The notes beneath the pieces were generated by a model. It saw only the letters and a program-made list of their open reading frames with translations. It did not search any database and was not told the origin of the DNA. Shown here piece by piece: positions 23,586 to 35,689 of a DNA stretch of 64,000 nucleotides (position 1 is its first letter; each line of letters begins with the position of its first letter). The position numbers and the translations under genes are program-made. This DNA comes from Leuctra nigra (taxonomy: Eukaryota; Arthropoda; Insecta; Plecoptera; Leuctridae). The stretch spans positions 21,049,705-21,113,704 of the forward strand of contig OW203769.1 of the NCBI GenBank assembly GCA_934045905.1. Direction: 5' to 3'.

Positions 23586-23815
23586 TTGATCAAGTTGGCT
23601 CAGGGAGTAGCTCTGGTGCACTCCGGAGGGCCCGTGTTCGATTCCAGCTTCCGTGGATTCTCAATGTCTAGAGGCAAATGATGTGAAGGTTACCTACTAA
23701 TGGTCCACGAACGCCTCCTTCCCACCGTTCATCTTCATTATCTCTAAATCTTCACCATCATTAATCTGCCACCGTTAGTTGCAGAACAGTGCGACGTTAA
23801 GCAACACTAAACTAA
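23586..23815 (+). mobile_element. tRNA-derived SINE (TGGCTCAG family), nearly full length
   Basis: The A box-like TTGGCTCAGGGAGTAGC and B box-like GTGTTCGATTCC are followed by the ACGAACGCCTCCTTCCCACC body and the tail CAGAACAGTGCGACGTTAAG. Confidence 0.75.
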
Positions 23816-24767
23816 AATAATTAAGAGTTCAATAATACGAACATTCAACAGATGCCTGAAAGTACATACACTACATACACTACGTACATTTTATAATAAT
23901 AAATTAGAACGACAATAATTAATTAGTTATTTAATTACTCACTCGTTTTCTGTTTTCCAATTGTAACTAATTAATTATGTTTTGTTTATTTGCAAACCAC
24001 AAGCGCAATCACATTATGCACAAACACAAACAACAACAAACAAATAAGTAGATAGTTCTGCAGGCATCGAAATGAAACTGCACAATATGCAGGCAAATAA
24101 ATTGTAGGTTCAAACTGAAAATACAACAAAATATCATTGACGTACACTGAAAATATGTCGATCACATTATTTATTCTTTTTGATGGATTTTGACATGAAA
24201 AAGTATGGGCCAAATATTTTTTTGAAACAGAATCCTGGCATTTTCAATCTAAATAAAAGATGTAATTTAATGAAACAAAAATATACGCACGGATGTCCCA
24301 GTGTTTCAAAAAGTAATTTACTCGTGGTAGTAATAATTAGTACTTGATGTATTGGTCGGTGTGTGGGTGGGGGGATAGGGGGAGTAGGGCGTACGCGTCC
24401 CCTGTATACAAATCAGGACTCAAATTCGTTCCTGAATTTCAAAATGCCCCCGACCCGCATTATATTGGGGGGCCCCATTGTTTTCATAAGCAATGATGTT
24501 CCGTGGCCCACATGAACATCACATCCGAGGGTCTGGAATGCCGTGGAAGCGCAGCACAATGCACGGTGGTCACTGTGGCATTCCACGGCCCGGCCGACAT
24601 CGCATCGCCGCATACCTTGCATTGTGTGTCGTCACGCCCCCCTCTCCCCTACCAGACCGCAGGGTGAGACAAGATCACCGCTCCGTCCACAATACTTGCT
24701 GCTTGATTGAGTAGCTCCTCGGTACTCTTTTCACACTTTCCCTGGGTGCTGTAGCCGGAGTGCTCAG
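23816..24767. other. No gene; GC-rich patch at 24360-24720
   Basis: Mostly AT-rich. The GC-rich patch has G and C tracts resembling those in the CATGGGCG-family elements, but no termini could be found. Confidence 0.35.
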
Positions 24768-25155
24768 GTCAAACCGGTCAACCATTGGCAATCGATCTGA
24801 TATTTTGCATACCTCGTATGTATAGTTTTTGAACAGGAGCCTGTAATTTTTTTTTTGAAATTTAGACCGTTTGACCAATCAACTCAAATTTTGCATGGTA
24901 ATCGTGACCAACATTTTAGTTTTTTTGTGTGTGTAAATTTCAGAGTATAGCTTCAAAAGTTATTGATATTCAATAGGCATTGCGTGTTTATTTGTCAAAT
25001 TTCTTGAAGGCAGAAGGAAATATCAGATTTTTATCACTGCCTTTTTGACTTATTTCGTATCGGCTCTTTCCAAGGTCTGTATATGCAAACGCATATCATA
25101 TCCCATGCAATACGAAGGCTCGCTCATCAACGCGTTACACAGAGCGTTTTCCTAT
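24768..25155 (-). repeat. Dispersed repeat, family GATGAGCGAGC, copy D
   Basis: Inverted copy ending GGCTCGCTCATCAACGCGTT and then GAGCGTTTTCCTA. It is shorter than copies B and E. Confidence 0.65.
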
Positions 25156-25189
25156 GTCCTTCTATTTTTTGATGAATGTGATGATGAAT

Positions 25190-25320
25190 AGATATGATGA
25201 TGCACAAAGAGAAGATACGATCGTGGCCTATAGTAGGGAACCTTCACATCATTTGTCTCCAGACTGAATCCGCGACCTCATGTGCAACTTCTTAGATCTT
25301 GACACGTACACTTGGCCAAA
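25190..25320 (-). mobile_element. Degenerate TGGCTCAG-family SINE, minus strand
   Basis: GATCGTGGCCTATAGTAGGG and the TCTCCAGACTGAATCC segment follow the family order, with a worn tRNA-like head at the right. Confidence 0.5.
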
Positions 25321-25380
25321 ATAAAAACGGTATAAGAAAGAATTGACTGGAAATGATTTGATGGCATCATCCCATGAAGT

Positions 25381-25731
25381 CTATGATAACCCTTCATCTA
25401 ACCCTTGTATTTGAGCTCTGATTTCATTGATAATAACAATGAATGATTCTCCAGCAACCAATCCGTTTCGTTCAAATACCGTCTTTACTTTAGCCATGTG
25501 TACATTTTCTTCCCAACTTTGCTCTTCTTTTTCGTCTTGTGTCCATAAAAAATAATCTTCTCCTCCAGTGTCCCTTATTCGATTTAGAAGTGTAATAATA
25601 AAAATAAACGTTCTGAGGACCCAAGCCCTCTCGTTCTGATGGCATTCTATGAGCGGTCGGTTACTTTTCCACCGATTACCGTACGTTTCTATTACCAATG
25701 AACCACTTCGCTGCACCTTTCTCGATAGCAA
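25381..25731 (-). pseudogene. Unrecognised coding remnant with VIINEIRA motif (repeat-derived)
   Basis: A 116-codon minus-strand frame is open and contains VFERNGLVAGESF then VIINEIRAQIQGLDEG. Related codons recur at 19398-19500 (plus) and 58340-58510 (minus), where VFERNRLAAG and IIVIINEIRA can still be read despite breaks. Protein-level similarity across three loci indicates a once-coding mobile element. The copy at 19342-19558 has MITE-like TACACTCCCCC ends, so a DNA transposon is the likeliest source. I do not recognise the protein family, and no catalytic motif is visible. Confidence 0.4.
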
Positions 25732-25815
25732 ATTGTATTATTAGATCCCCCCCCCCCCCCCCATACCCATACAGCTCACTCTGACGCCAAACACTTTTCT
25801 ATATCCCGGGAGAAG

Positions 25816-27457
25816 GGGGATATATCCAGACAATCAGGCGCAATGTCTTGGGATATATCAGACAATCAGGCGCAATGTCTTGGGATATATCAGACAATCA
25901 GGCGCAATGTCTTGGGATATATCAGACAATCAGGCGCAATGTCTTGGGATATATCAGACAATCAGGCGCAATGTCTTGGGATATATCAGACAATCAGGCG
26001 CAATGTCTTGGGATATATCAGACAATCAGGCGCAATGTCTTGGGATATATCAGACAATCAGGCGCAATGTCTTGGGATATATCAGACAATCAGGCGCAAT
26101 GTCTTGGGATATATCAGACAATCAGGCGCAATGTCTTGGGATATATCAGACAATCAGGCGCAATGTCTTGGGATATATCAGACAATCAGGCGCAATGTCT
26201 TGGGATATATCAGACAATCAGGCGCAATGTCTTGGGATATATCAGACAATCAGGCGCAATGTCTTGGGATATATCAGACAATCAGGGGCAATGTCTTGGG
26301 ATATATCAGCAATCAGGGGCAATGTCTTGGGATATATCAGACAATCAGGGGCAATGTCTTGGGATATATCAGCAATCAGGCGCAATGTCTTGGGATATAT
26401 CAGACAATCAGGGGCAATGTCTTGGGATATATCAGACAATCAGGCGCAATGTCTTGGGATATATCAGACAATCAGGCGCAATGTCTTGGGATATATCAGA
26501 CAATCAGGAGTAATGTCTTGGGATATATCAGACAATCAGGCGCAATGTCTTGGGATATATCAGACAATCAGGAGTAATGTCTTGGGATATATCAGACAAT
26601 CAGGCGCAATGTCTTGGGATATATCAGACAATCAGGCGCAATGTCTTGGGATATATCAGACAATCAGGGGCAATGTCTTGGGATATATCAGACAATCAGG
26701 GGCAATGTCTTGGGATATATCAGACAATCAGGCGCAATGTCTTGGGATATATCAGACAATCAGACGCAATGTCTAGTGGGATATATCAGACAATCAGGCG
26801 CAATGTCTTGGGATATATCAGACAATCAGGCGCAATGTCTTGGGATATATCAGACAATCAGGCGCAATGTCTTGGGATATATCAGACAATCAGGCGCAAT
26901 GTCTTGGGATATATCAGACAATCAGGCGCAATGACTTGGGATATATCAGACAATCAGGGGCAATGTCTTGGGATATATCAGACAATCAGACGCAATGTCT
27001 TGGGATATATCAGACAATCAGGCGCAATGTCTTGGGATATATCAGACAATCAGGCGCAATGTCTTGGGATATATCAGACAATCAGGCGCAATGTCTTGGG
27101 ATATATCAGACAATCAGGCGCAATGTCTTGGGATATATCAGACAATCAGGCGCAATGTCTTGGGATATATCAGACAATCAGGCGCAATGTCTTGGGATAT
27201 ATCAGACAATCAGGGGCAATGTCTTGGGATATATCAGACAATCAGGGGCAATGTCTTGGATAATATCAGCAATCAGGCGCAATGTCTTGGGATATATCAG
27301 ACAATCAGACGCAATGTCTAGTGGGATATATCAGACAATCAGGCGCAATGTCTTGGGATATATCAGACAATCAGGCGCAATGTCTTGGGATATATCAGAC
27401 AATCAGGCGCAATGTCTTGGGATATATCAGACAATCAGGCGCAATGTTTTGGGATAT
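25816..27457. repeat. Tandem array, 32-bp unit, about 51 copies
   Basis: The unit contains ATATCAGACAATCAGGCG and CAATGTCTTGGG. Variants include GGGGCAATG, AGTAATG, 30- to 31-bp units lacking GA/AC, and two units with GACGCAATGTCTAGTGGG (near 26763 and 27307). Because 32 is not a multiple of 3 and the unit lacks stops in every plus frame, all three plus frames stay open for hundreds of bases and give the same 32-residue cyclic peptide. This is a consequence of the repeat and not evidence for a protein. Confidence 0.95.
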
Positions 27458-27473
27458 GAATGTCTCAAAGCTG

Positions 27474-27830
27474 TCAAAAGCTCGATTGAAAAGCTCTGGA
27501 GTCTTTACTCAAGAGGTTCCCAGGTTTGATTCTCGAGGCCGTCCTTCCTGACTGTTTGTTCTGGTTTCCTCAGTCGAGACGAAAATGCTGGGAAGGTTCC
27601 ACCAAGATCGCCTCCTTCCCACCCTCCAGTCTTACCTACACGCTAAATTTGATTGAGTAAAAATCAATAAAAAATGAGTTAAATCCACTCAAAAATGTTA
27701 CGAAATTGTTCCTTTTTTAGTGGATGTAACTCATTTTTGAGCGATTTTCACTCGATCAAATTTTAGCGTGTACTCATCATCATCATTTTAATCATTCGGC
27801 GCCATTAGGCAAGTTGCAGACAGATAATAA
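27474..27830 (+). mobile_element. TGGCTCAG-family SINE carrying an inserted MITE
   Basis: The B box-like CAGGTTTGATTCTCGAGG is followed by CGTCCTTCCTGACTG, the GCCTCCTTCCCACC body and a CATCATCATC tail. The tail is interrupted at 27639-27770 by a TA-flanked MITE. The SINE directly abuts the 32-bp tandem array. Confidence 0.75.
27639..27770. mobile_element. 132-bp MITE with TA target duplication, nested in a SINE
   Basis: CACGCTAAATTTGATTGAGT at the left is inverted at the right (ending AAATTTTAGCGTG). TA flanks both sides. Other copies of the SINE read CTTACCTACTC at this spot, which serves as an empty site and supports a TA duplication (Tc1/mariner-like). Confidence 0.85.
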
Positions 27831-28235
27831 GTTACTATTTGACAGGCATTTGATGTTTAAAAAATGCAATACAACGATTTTGCGTCCAACAAAAATCCAT
27901 CGAATCTCTTCCAAGTCTTTTGAAGTTGAAGTTCACAACGTTAAAAACTAAGTAGTTATACGAAGTCTAATCTAAGGACTTAAACTCTAAATTGAACGAG
28001 CGAATGCGTGGCTCGAGACTCTGTTGGTTATTTCAAGATTGCTCCTTTTTTGGACAGCAGCCATATTTCTCGACGAGATGTCATCTCGCACTTCCTGTGG
28101 ACCGGGGTTCGTCTCCTCCTACGCGCAAGTTAGCCGCAGCGACCGACCGCATTCACACCTGCCACAGGTTCTGATGAGATGTTCATGGGACTTGAAGAGA
28201 TTCAGAGTCTCGGATAATGAGTTTTTTTTGTCTGG

Positions 28236-28562
28236 AGCTTAATGTCGCACTGTTCTGCAGCGAGGTGAATGGCGACGGATGAATGATTACGATGATGATT
28301 GGACACGAAAGCGATCGCTCCATCACCTCCGCCAACTGCCACGAAAGCGATCGCTCCATCACCATGATGGTGAAGAGTAGGTAAGGATGGAAGGTGAGAA
28401 GGAGGCGGTCGTGGCCATTTAGTAGGGTACTTTCTCAGCATTTGCCTGTCGACTGAGGGAAAACCACGAAAAAACCACAGTCAGGAAGGACGGCCGCGGG
28501 AATCGAACCCGGGCCTCCGGAATACAAGTTCAGAGCGTTAACCACTCAGCCAACCTGTTCCG
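28236..28562 (-). mobile_element. tRNA-derived SINE (TGGCTCAG family), full-length, minus strand
   Basis: Read on the minus strand: TTGGCTGAGTGGTTAACGC (A box region), GGGTTCGATTCCCGCGG (B box), CTTCCTGACTG, GGCCACGACCGCCTCCTTC, and the tail ending CAGAACAGTGCGACATTAAG. The tail carries an internal duplication of a CACGAAAGCGATCGCTCCAT block. Confidence 0.85.
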
Positions 28563-28639
28563 TATCAGATAATGAGAATGTAGGTTTCTGTGGAAAACTT
28601 CCATGGATGGAAAGGAGGGGTAGGATGTGCGTAGTTCGA

Positions 28640-29395
28640 GACCCGGTTGGGTCTTTCCATACCCTAATCGAGCCCAACTCTGTGTTGGAAAAAATGGAAT
28701 TTTACGCGCATTTAACGCCGAATCTATTCTGTCAAACGTATAACCAAACTTTCTGAGACACTCCCTTTCATAAAGAACCAGATTAGTGAGTTGTTTCCAC
28801 AATATTGACGGTTATACTCAAGTAATTGTTTACAATTTGAAAGTAAAGAGCATTGTTCGGAAAGTATGGATAGTATAGATTTAAACACTTTATAGGTAAG
28901 AATATACAATTATCTGGAGAACAAAATTCGGACACGAGACAAAAATGCAGTTTAGTATATTCAAGAGGAGACACAGGAGCCGAAGAGGTTTAAATCAACA
29001 ATAATTTCTAACAATCATATATAAAATTAGGACCAATATTTCAGGTCATCCCCATAGGCCTGCGCAAAAGTACGATATACACCAATAATCTACTTTTGGA
29101 CTTTGCAAGATTAGACCAGATTCCAGATTCTCTAAAATTGTCGGCTAGGTTTCTGGTAGGTACAATAATATACCAATTTAAGATTATTGTTTTATAGGTA
29201 TTTTGGTGTGACAAAACAGGTACCAGGTGCTTATTGCTTAGGTTAAGCATTGACAGCAGCGAGTCATTTAAAGGATGTCATAATATAATTTGAATTGCTA
29301 GTAAATATTTTGTTCAGTCCTTTGGTCTCTAAATAACAGTGTTGAGTTGGGCTCGATTAGGGTATGGAAAGACGCGACCCGGTTCGGTCGCGGAG
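28640..29395. mobile_element. Inverted-repeat element with ~50-bp arms and ~650-bp spacer
   Basis: CTTTCCATACCCTAATCGAG then CCCAACTC at 28650-28690 is inverted at 29343-29373, next to a GACCCGGTT segment. The spacer is AT-rich with no recognised coding remnant. It adjoins a SINE at its left. Confidence 0.55.
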
Positions 29396-29754
29396 ATAAT
29401 TTTTCAGAAACAGGGTTCGCTCGCTTTCACATGTTTAAAACTGTTTGCGTCACTATTCTTGAGTTCACTTTAGAAAAAAACAACTATTTGTCACAAATTC
29501 TACGAAAATGTACAATATTAGGAAATATTAACTTTTCGATGAGCTTAGACACAAACAATTTCATATTATGTAAGTGAATTATTATTTATTTTTAGGTAGA
29601 ATGAGTTGACATTTTAAATAATTATAACAGTTTAAAAGTAATTACGATATTAAGTGAATAACACGAGAATTTATCTTGCCAGTATTTGTAGCACCTAACA
29701 ATTGATTAGGTTTCTGTTGATTATGGCTGATCGACAGTTATCTTCGTCCCAAAG
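29396..29754. other. No recognisable feature
   Basis: AT-rich, non-coding. Confidence 0.4.
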
Positions 29755-29912
29755 ATTATGTTGATGAATGGAGGATCTAGATGAAAAAGGATGGAATGTG
29801 GAAATAACTACTTATAACACCTGAGGAAACCCTGGACTGAGGAAACCACGAAAGAATCCCAGTCAGGAACGCCGTCGACGGGAATCAAACCCGAAACTCC
29901 GGAATACTTTTT
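29755..29912 (-). mobile_element. TGGCTCAG-family SINE, minus strand, partial
   Basis: GACTGAGGAAACCACGAAAG, CCAGTCAGGAACGCCGTCG and the inverted B box GGGAATCAAACCCG are present. The A box end is lost. Confidence 0.65.
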
Positions 29913-30589
29913 CATTATTCAGAGACTTTCTCCAATTCTTTTTTCTCGTGATTCTGATCGGGCAAAAGAATGAGGAACTTCGTTGATAAGCCCGGAATGT
30001 TTCCAAGAATAGGAAGTTTATTGAGTCAAATGAGCCCTAAAGTTGTAACATATTTTATTGTTTATTTATTACGAGTGTAAAAAGCCACAAGTCTCCGTAA
30101 GAACGAATAAAACTACACGGCATCCACGAATCAAAGAGCCGACTTCTTTACCGACAGTTCCACCGAAACCATAAACCTAATCACCGTTCCGTATCTCATT
30201 CATGATGTCTCCCCTTTGTGCATCTACCTTGAACGTCCTTGCGTAGACCCGGCGCCGGCTAGGATTTGTGCGCGGGACGCCGCTCGTGCATGCTGTCACG
30301 CACACAACCTAGACGCGCGCGGGTCTAGGCGGCACATTTATGGCTCTATTGTCGGTAGTGTGTGGCTGGTTCTGGGAAGACAGGGGGAGGGGTCACGGGT
30401 TCGAAGTGTATTCGCTTCTAATCGCTGGTGTTGTGATCGGCTGGCGCCAAGCTTATCGTGACGCACAGGACCAAGTGAAGAGTTATCAGTAACTCGAGTT
30501 TCACAAGCGATTTGGCTGCATTTAGACTAATTTGTTGTCTTATCTCTTGAACAGTTCATTGCCGAATTATTGAGAGTATTACGGAGCAA
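29913..30589. other. No gene; CpG-rich patch at 30240-30330
   Basis: A short GC-rich patch with CCGGCGCCGG and ACGCGCGCGGG runs stands out, but there is no splice site or reading frame to support an exon. Confidence 0.35.
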
Positions 30590-30745
30590 GTTGGCTCAGG
30601 CGGCGACGCTCTGGATTTGGCTTCCGGGTTCGATTCCCGCGTAGGGTTTCGTCTTCCCTCGGTCGAAATGATGGGATGGTTCCGTACTAATAGGTCACGA
30701 CCGCCTCACCCCAACATCCATCCTTGACTAATAAGTTGATAAGCG
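30590..30745 (+). mobile_element. TGGCTCAG-family SINE
   Basis: The A box AGTTGGCTCAGGCGGCGAC and a perfect B box GGGTTCGATTCCCG are followed by CCTCGGTCGAAATGATGGGA and GGTCACGACCGCCTCACC. Confidence 0.8.
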
Positions 30746-31132
30746 AGCACCGGTATAAAAAAAACTCATGTTCATGAGCGATTACGCAAAAAATTGTAAA
30801 ATAATCAAATGCGTCTTGATCCTTTCAAAATGTCAAATGTAATCTTGCTCTGATAAACTATTTTACCTAAATCACAGCAACAACCGGATAAAATTCGAGA
30901 CGCGAACCAAAAACCAGTTTCAAACGAAGACACATTAAGTCAAAATAGGATTTATAGAAACGTTTTTAAACCAAAACTAGTGACATTTCGTCTCCTTGAT
31001 CCGCGGAGACAGTAAGCTTGACATATCTGACCCAAATGTTTTAATCATCTACTCAAATGTGACCCGACCCTCATTATGCCGCTACAGTGGGTGTAGTTCT
31101 AATATTTGGGGGGGGGGGGGGGTATACGCTAC

Positions 31133-31345
31133 CATGGGCCTACGCAGGATTTCTGCCAGGGGGGGCACCCAGCCCCGCAGGGCGCTTTTTGGTTTTTGGA
31201 CACTGTGAAATCAATTTTAAGACGTTATGAGGCGTATTTTGTTAAAATATTCATTATATTTTATAACTTGACACTTTAGGGTGGTGGAGGGCATAATACC
31301 ACCTTGCCCCGCAGGGCGTTTTTTGTTTTTTTGACACTTTGAAAT
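31133..31345. mobile_element. Truncated CATGGGCG-family element
   Basis: It begins CATGGGCCTACGCAGGATTT next to a G tract and contains CCCCGCAGGGCGTTTTTTG modules, which are the inverse of those at 5745-6240. The right terminus is not found. Confidence 0.5.
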
Positions 31346-33994
31346 TAACGTTTTTGAATTTTTTGCTTACGAAATGAAACTTGTTAAACACCACAAAAAA
31401 TTTAGTATTCCTGGCATCTTCACTTTTCAGCAAAACTATTTTTTTAGGTGCGTATATACCCTCGACTACACCATTGACTGACCCCAAATGTTCCATTCAT
31501 GTACTAAAATATGACCCGAGTACTATTACGCCGCTCGAGTTTAAACCCACACAATGTTGACTACTGATAGCATCTCAATAACCTCTCCAATTAATCACTC
31601 TCGTTTTGTCTCTCAACTCTTGTAGTCAAGAGCACGAAGTAAACATGGATTATCTTCTCTCACTGACACAGCAAATATTTGCGTCGTTACTTCATTGTGT
31701 CAACACACTTGGCTTGCATCGAGAACACTGAAGCGTTGATAAGCGCGCCGGGATGACCTTGACCACAGCTCGCGAAGATTAGCCAGCAGTAATACAAGTG
31801 AAACCAGGAGACCGATCTTGCTAGATATTAGTAGGTAAACGAACTGTGAGTAGTAATGAATATTTTGTGAAAATATTGGTCTAATCCGTTACCTACTTCG
31901 ATTGCGAAAAGAACAGTGATAGAGCAAAAAAAGGTTGAGTGGGCTAAATATATTCATTCAATAGAATGAATGCAATTCTGATTAAAAACTTGTCGAAAAT
32001 CGTCTTGTTGCTGGACTCTGACATATTCATCATTGTTATCGGCAATTTGTCTTCATCTATATGCAGGGATATGAAGTCAGCTCTATTGGATCGTTGACGT
32101 TTTGTTCATATTTGGAAGAACTTTTCAAATCCCAATTCTGATGGAATCCGATTCGGTGCAATGGCCGTGACCGGATTCCATCAGGAATGGAATTGGGAAA
32201 ACGTTCCAGAATAGGCCTCCAGAGCTCTTTTCTGTAACGAAAACGAACTCATTTCGTTCTGAAATATTTCAGACCAATGTTATCCTAATGGCTGGGAAAC
32301 GATTTCAGACCAAATTGAACTTATGAAATAACGGGCCTCGCCCAAGAATGCATTTTTGTATATTGTGATCAGAAACAGACTTTTTTCTATAGTTAATTGA
32401 TTTTAAATTTAAATTTGTTTTTTAGTAACTTTTGAAGTATCTATTCCTAGAATTGCTGATAAACTTGGACGTATATACAATTTCTTCTGTTACATCCACC
32501 CATTACTTGATGAATATCTCTGTATGTCTGCTTGTATTTGGCAGACTGGATGGCAATGAGATCTCGTCTGTAGGAACCAGTCCACACCACCTGAGACGAT
32601 CCCAATTAGAAATGTACAGTAATCGTCTCAATTAGCCGACCTTGTGGCGTCCACCATACTATCAAGGTGAATGGATGCTGTCACAGAGATTAGAATTAAA
32701 CTATTACTTTTGTATTACAGCTCATTATTCTTGAGGTATAATTTGGAATAAGTGAGTGACATGTCAAGGTTACAATCAGGATGCAGTAATTTAAGTTCCA
32801 TGTTTGATACCTTGTTTATGGCTTCATATTGTGGTCTTACCGCCATATCCAGGATTTCCATGTAATGATTACTCATAACCACAATTAGATGGAACTGAAG
32901 TGTCAGAACTGAAAATTCTCTACATAAATTTGCAAATATTTCAAGATTATACGTAAGAATTTAATATTTAAAGATTATAGCTTATAAAATGTCCCTAAGA
33001 TGACAATAACTTGTGACTTTAAACTTTTTTCGAACACATACGCGATACACATACGCACTGCGATAGGTCAAACGGTTCAAAAAATCACAGGATCCTGTTC
33101 AAAAACGATCCCAGAGACCGCTTAGATGATATTAACGTGTGAAAAATGTCATCGACACATTCTCACTATTCACTACTACTCTTCATCTAATTTAAAAGTT
33201 TAAAGTCATAAACGGCTCAAGCTGTATTCAAAAAATATGTTTTATTCATATAATTTTGAGTTTCCATTCCATAGACAAAAATCTTGCCTATAAATTCGCA
33301 AAAACTTGCCATAATTTTGCCAAAATCCTGACAAGATTTTGATTATATTTTTCAGAAGGGGTTGACTCTAAGAATACAAAATATATAATAAGATCTTGTA
33401 TAATTATTGTTTATATTTATATGATGTAGCATTTGACAAGATCTTCCTAAACATTGCAAGAACATCAGGGATAACGTGAAAACAAACACTGCAGTATAAT
33501 TCAACTCTCGTTTCTACTTCTTCCCTGAGTGTTGAGATAACAACAGGACTTTGTCATGCCGCTGCCATGTTTCACTGTCACCACGCTCACTGGAATGTCT
33601 GTCATAAAGCATCAGGCCTGTCGGCGAGGCGTCATAAAGCGTCATAAAGCGGCATATGGCGGGCTGTAAACCAGGCATTGTCCCCGCCATGTGCGCTTGC
33701 GGCGGACACCTGCTGGGTGGAAGGGTTCTTCTGGTTTCAAGTCCAACATGAGGATAATCGCTCATTTCATTTCTACCATTTGCACCGGCCACGAACTTCT
33801 ATTTTATTATTCATCTAGTTCTTTATCTTCTTGTGATGCACACTGTTTGCTGCAGAGCCAGCATTATTTTATAATTTTCTTTTTAAACTATTTGGTTATT
33901 TTTCATTTTAAATTTGTTTTTAATTAGTGTAGTGCTTGGCGGTAGTATCTATAACGAAATGAAGTGCGAACATGTTTTCACAATATTATTGCTT
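31346..33994. other. Mostly unannotated; one hairpin and one repeat fragment
   Basis: 32111-32208 is a hairpin (CCCAATTCTGATGGAATCCG pairs with its diverged complement). 32970-33230 resembles the interior of repeat copy A (CAGGATCCTGTTCAAAAACG). 31725-31755 holds a decayed GTTGATAAGCGCGC. Nothing else is seen. Confidence 0.4.
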
Positions 33995-34322
33995 GGGCTG
34001 TGAATAAATGACGTCAGGCTAAAAATGGGTTAGTTTGACAACCCCCCCCCCCCCCCTGCCACGCTGTGTCACACTTTTCAAGACCCCCGCCCTAAAAGAA
34101 CGTCACAAAACTATCTTTTTTCGGACTTAAAATGTATCGGAATTTGTCGTTTTTAGCGAACTTTTAATTCTCAATATATCAACTGAATTTAAAATGCTTG
34201 AAAATATCTAGGTATATCAAAACGTGACGTCCTACTGGCTCCAGACCCCCCTCCCCCCTGTCACACTGTGTTCAATACTCCCCCCTCCACCCCTGAAGCG
34301 GGACGTCCTTTATGCACAGCCC
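33995..34322. mobile_element. MITE with GGGCTGT termini and 3-bp target duplication
   Basis: GGGCTGTGAATAAATGACGT at the left matches the inverted right end, GACGTCCTTTATGCACAGCCC. CTT flanks both sides (33992-33994 and 34323-34325). A 3-bp duplication with GG-starting termini suggests PIF/Harbinger relatives. Two C tracts lie inside. Confidence 0.6.
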
Positions 34323-35074
34323 CTTAGGCGTAAAGGTGATTGGCACTCGTTTTACAAGATTTTGTTTTTGTACGTTCTAATCGCAATTCATAGGTTGCAT
34401 GTGATGTCATCTCATTGAATTGCCGTCGCCATCTTAATGGCACGCAGAATAGCTGTGATTCTCTGCGTTTTTGACGATATTTTATAGTTAAGGAGTACCT
34501 GGGAAATTGTATAGGCTCCGGAGATTACTTTAGTACGAAGAGAAATCACTCACATTTCAAAAATACATCGGTTTGTCTCAATAAAGTTATAAATCTGACC
34601 CGTCAACGTGCCAACGTAATGGGTGGACAATTCAATAATTTAGCATTGCTGATATAAAACAAAAGAAGTTCGTGCAAGCTATGAATACAGATCAGTATTT
34701 GGTGTAAAATGCGGCCATACATCGACGTACTGTCATGGTACTGTCATGGTACTGTCATGCTAGCTTGCTGTCACATATAGAGCGCGCCACGTGTGAATGT
34801 AGCTACTGAGCAACAGATGCGCACTTCCGCTTGATAAACCGGAAACAAGCACCTCTGTCGGCTTGAGACAGTGAGATCTAGGCGGCGGTGACAACCTGTC
34901 TGGGACAATACCATGTGGCGGTGCAAGAACGCGGATAAGCCTTGGGGATTAGACGAGACAATCTGTAGCTCATGTGGTTGGTTACAAGTGACCGACTGCA
35001 GGTGTCGTGAAAACCAATACCATATACATTGCCAATGTCTATAGTCCAGTAATTCTAGTGAAAAAATCAGCATG
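34323..35074. other. No gene; short GTACTGTCATG triplication
   Basis: TACTGTCATGG repeats three times at about 34729-34760. Nothing else is recognisable. Confidence 0.4.
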
Positions 35075-35689
35075 ACCCACCACTAATTGCAACAGAAGCG
35101 GTTTTGGTACCGTTCGATTCAGAAAAGTGTCCTCTACTTACAACATATCCAAAATCGACCGAAATCGCTGTACAAAAAAGGGTTGTAATGACTGTTTAAG
35201 TTAATTTCCCAAGTTAATTTCCCATGTTAATTCCATCTTGCAAAAAAAAACTTTCTTTTATGTAACTCCGATTTTGACGAAACTTGGCAGAATTGTTCAC
35301 CATCCTAAATGAACACAAATAGCTCTCTGAGCGTTTTGCTCTAAATCTCATCGTTTGGGAAATATGGACCTCGCAAAACGTCAAATTACACTCAAAACAT
35401 GACTTTCAATGGGCCATATTTCCCAAACGATGAGACTTAGAGGAAAACGCTAGAGAGCTATTTGTGTTCATTTGGGATGGTGAACAATTCTGCCAAGTTT
35501 CGTCAAAATCGGAGTTACATGAAAAAAAGTTTTTTTTGCGAGATGGAATTAACATGGGAAATTAACTTAAAAAGACATTAATACCTTTTTTCCGTACAGC
35601 GATTTTGGGCGATTTTGGATATGTTGTAGAGGACATTTTTCTGAATCGATTCATGTATCAAAACCTTCTGTTGCAATAAGTGGTTGGGT
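35075..35689. mobile_element. 615-bp near-palindromic MITE
   Basis: The ends ACCCACCACTAATTGCAACA and the inverse of ACCCAACCACTTATTGCAAC pair, and pairing continues through most of the length (for example CCATATTTCCCAAACGATGA with its complement at the centre). Target duplications are not obvious. A 68-bp terminal fragment is at 682-749. Confidence 0.75.

Noticed and set aside
25816..27457. CRISPR-like array (32-bp direct repeats)
   Set aside because: There are no unique spacers; repeats are head to tail. The genome is clearly eukaryotic.
25843..27529. Long open frames (up to about 300 codons) in the 32-bp array, looking like a repetitive protein
   Set aside because: All three plus frames are open and give the same cyclic peptide because the 32-bp unit lacks stops. 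There is no splice or start context and no non-repetitive coding sequence.
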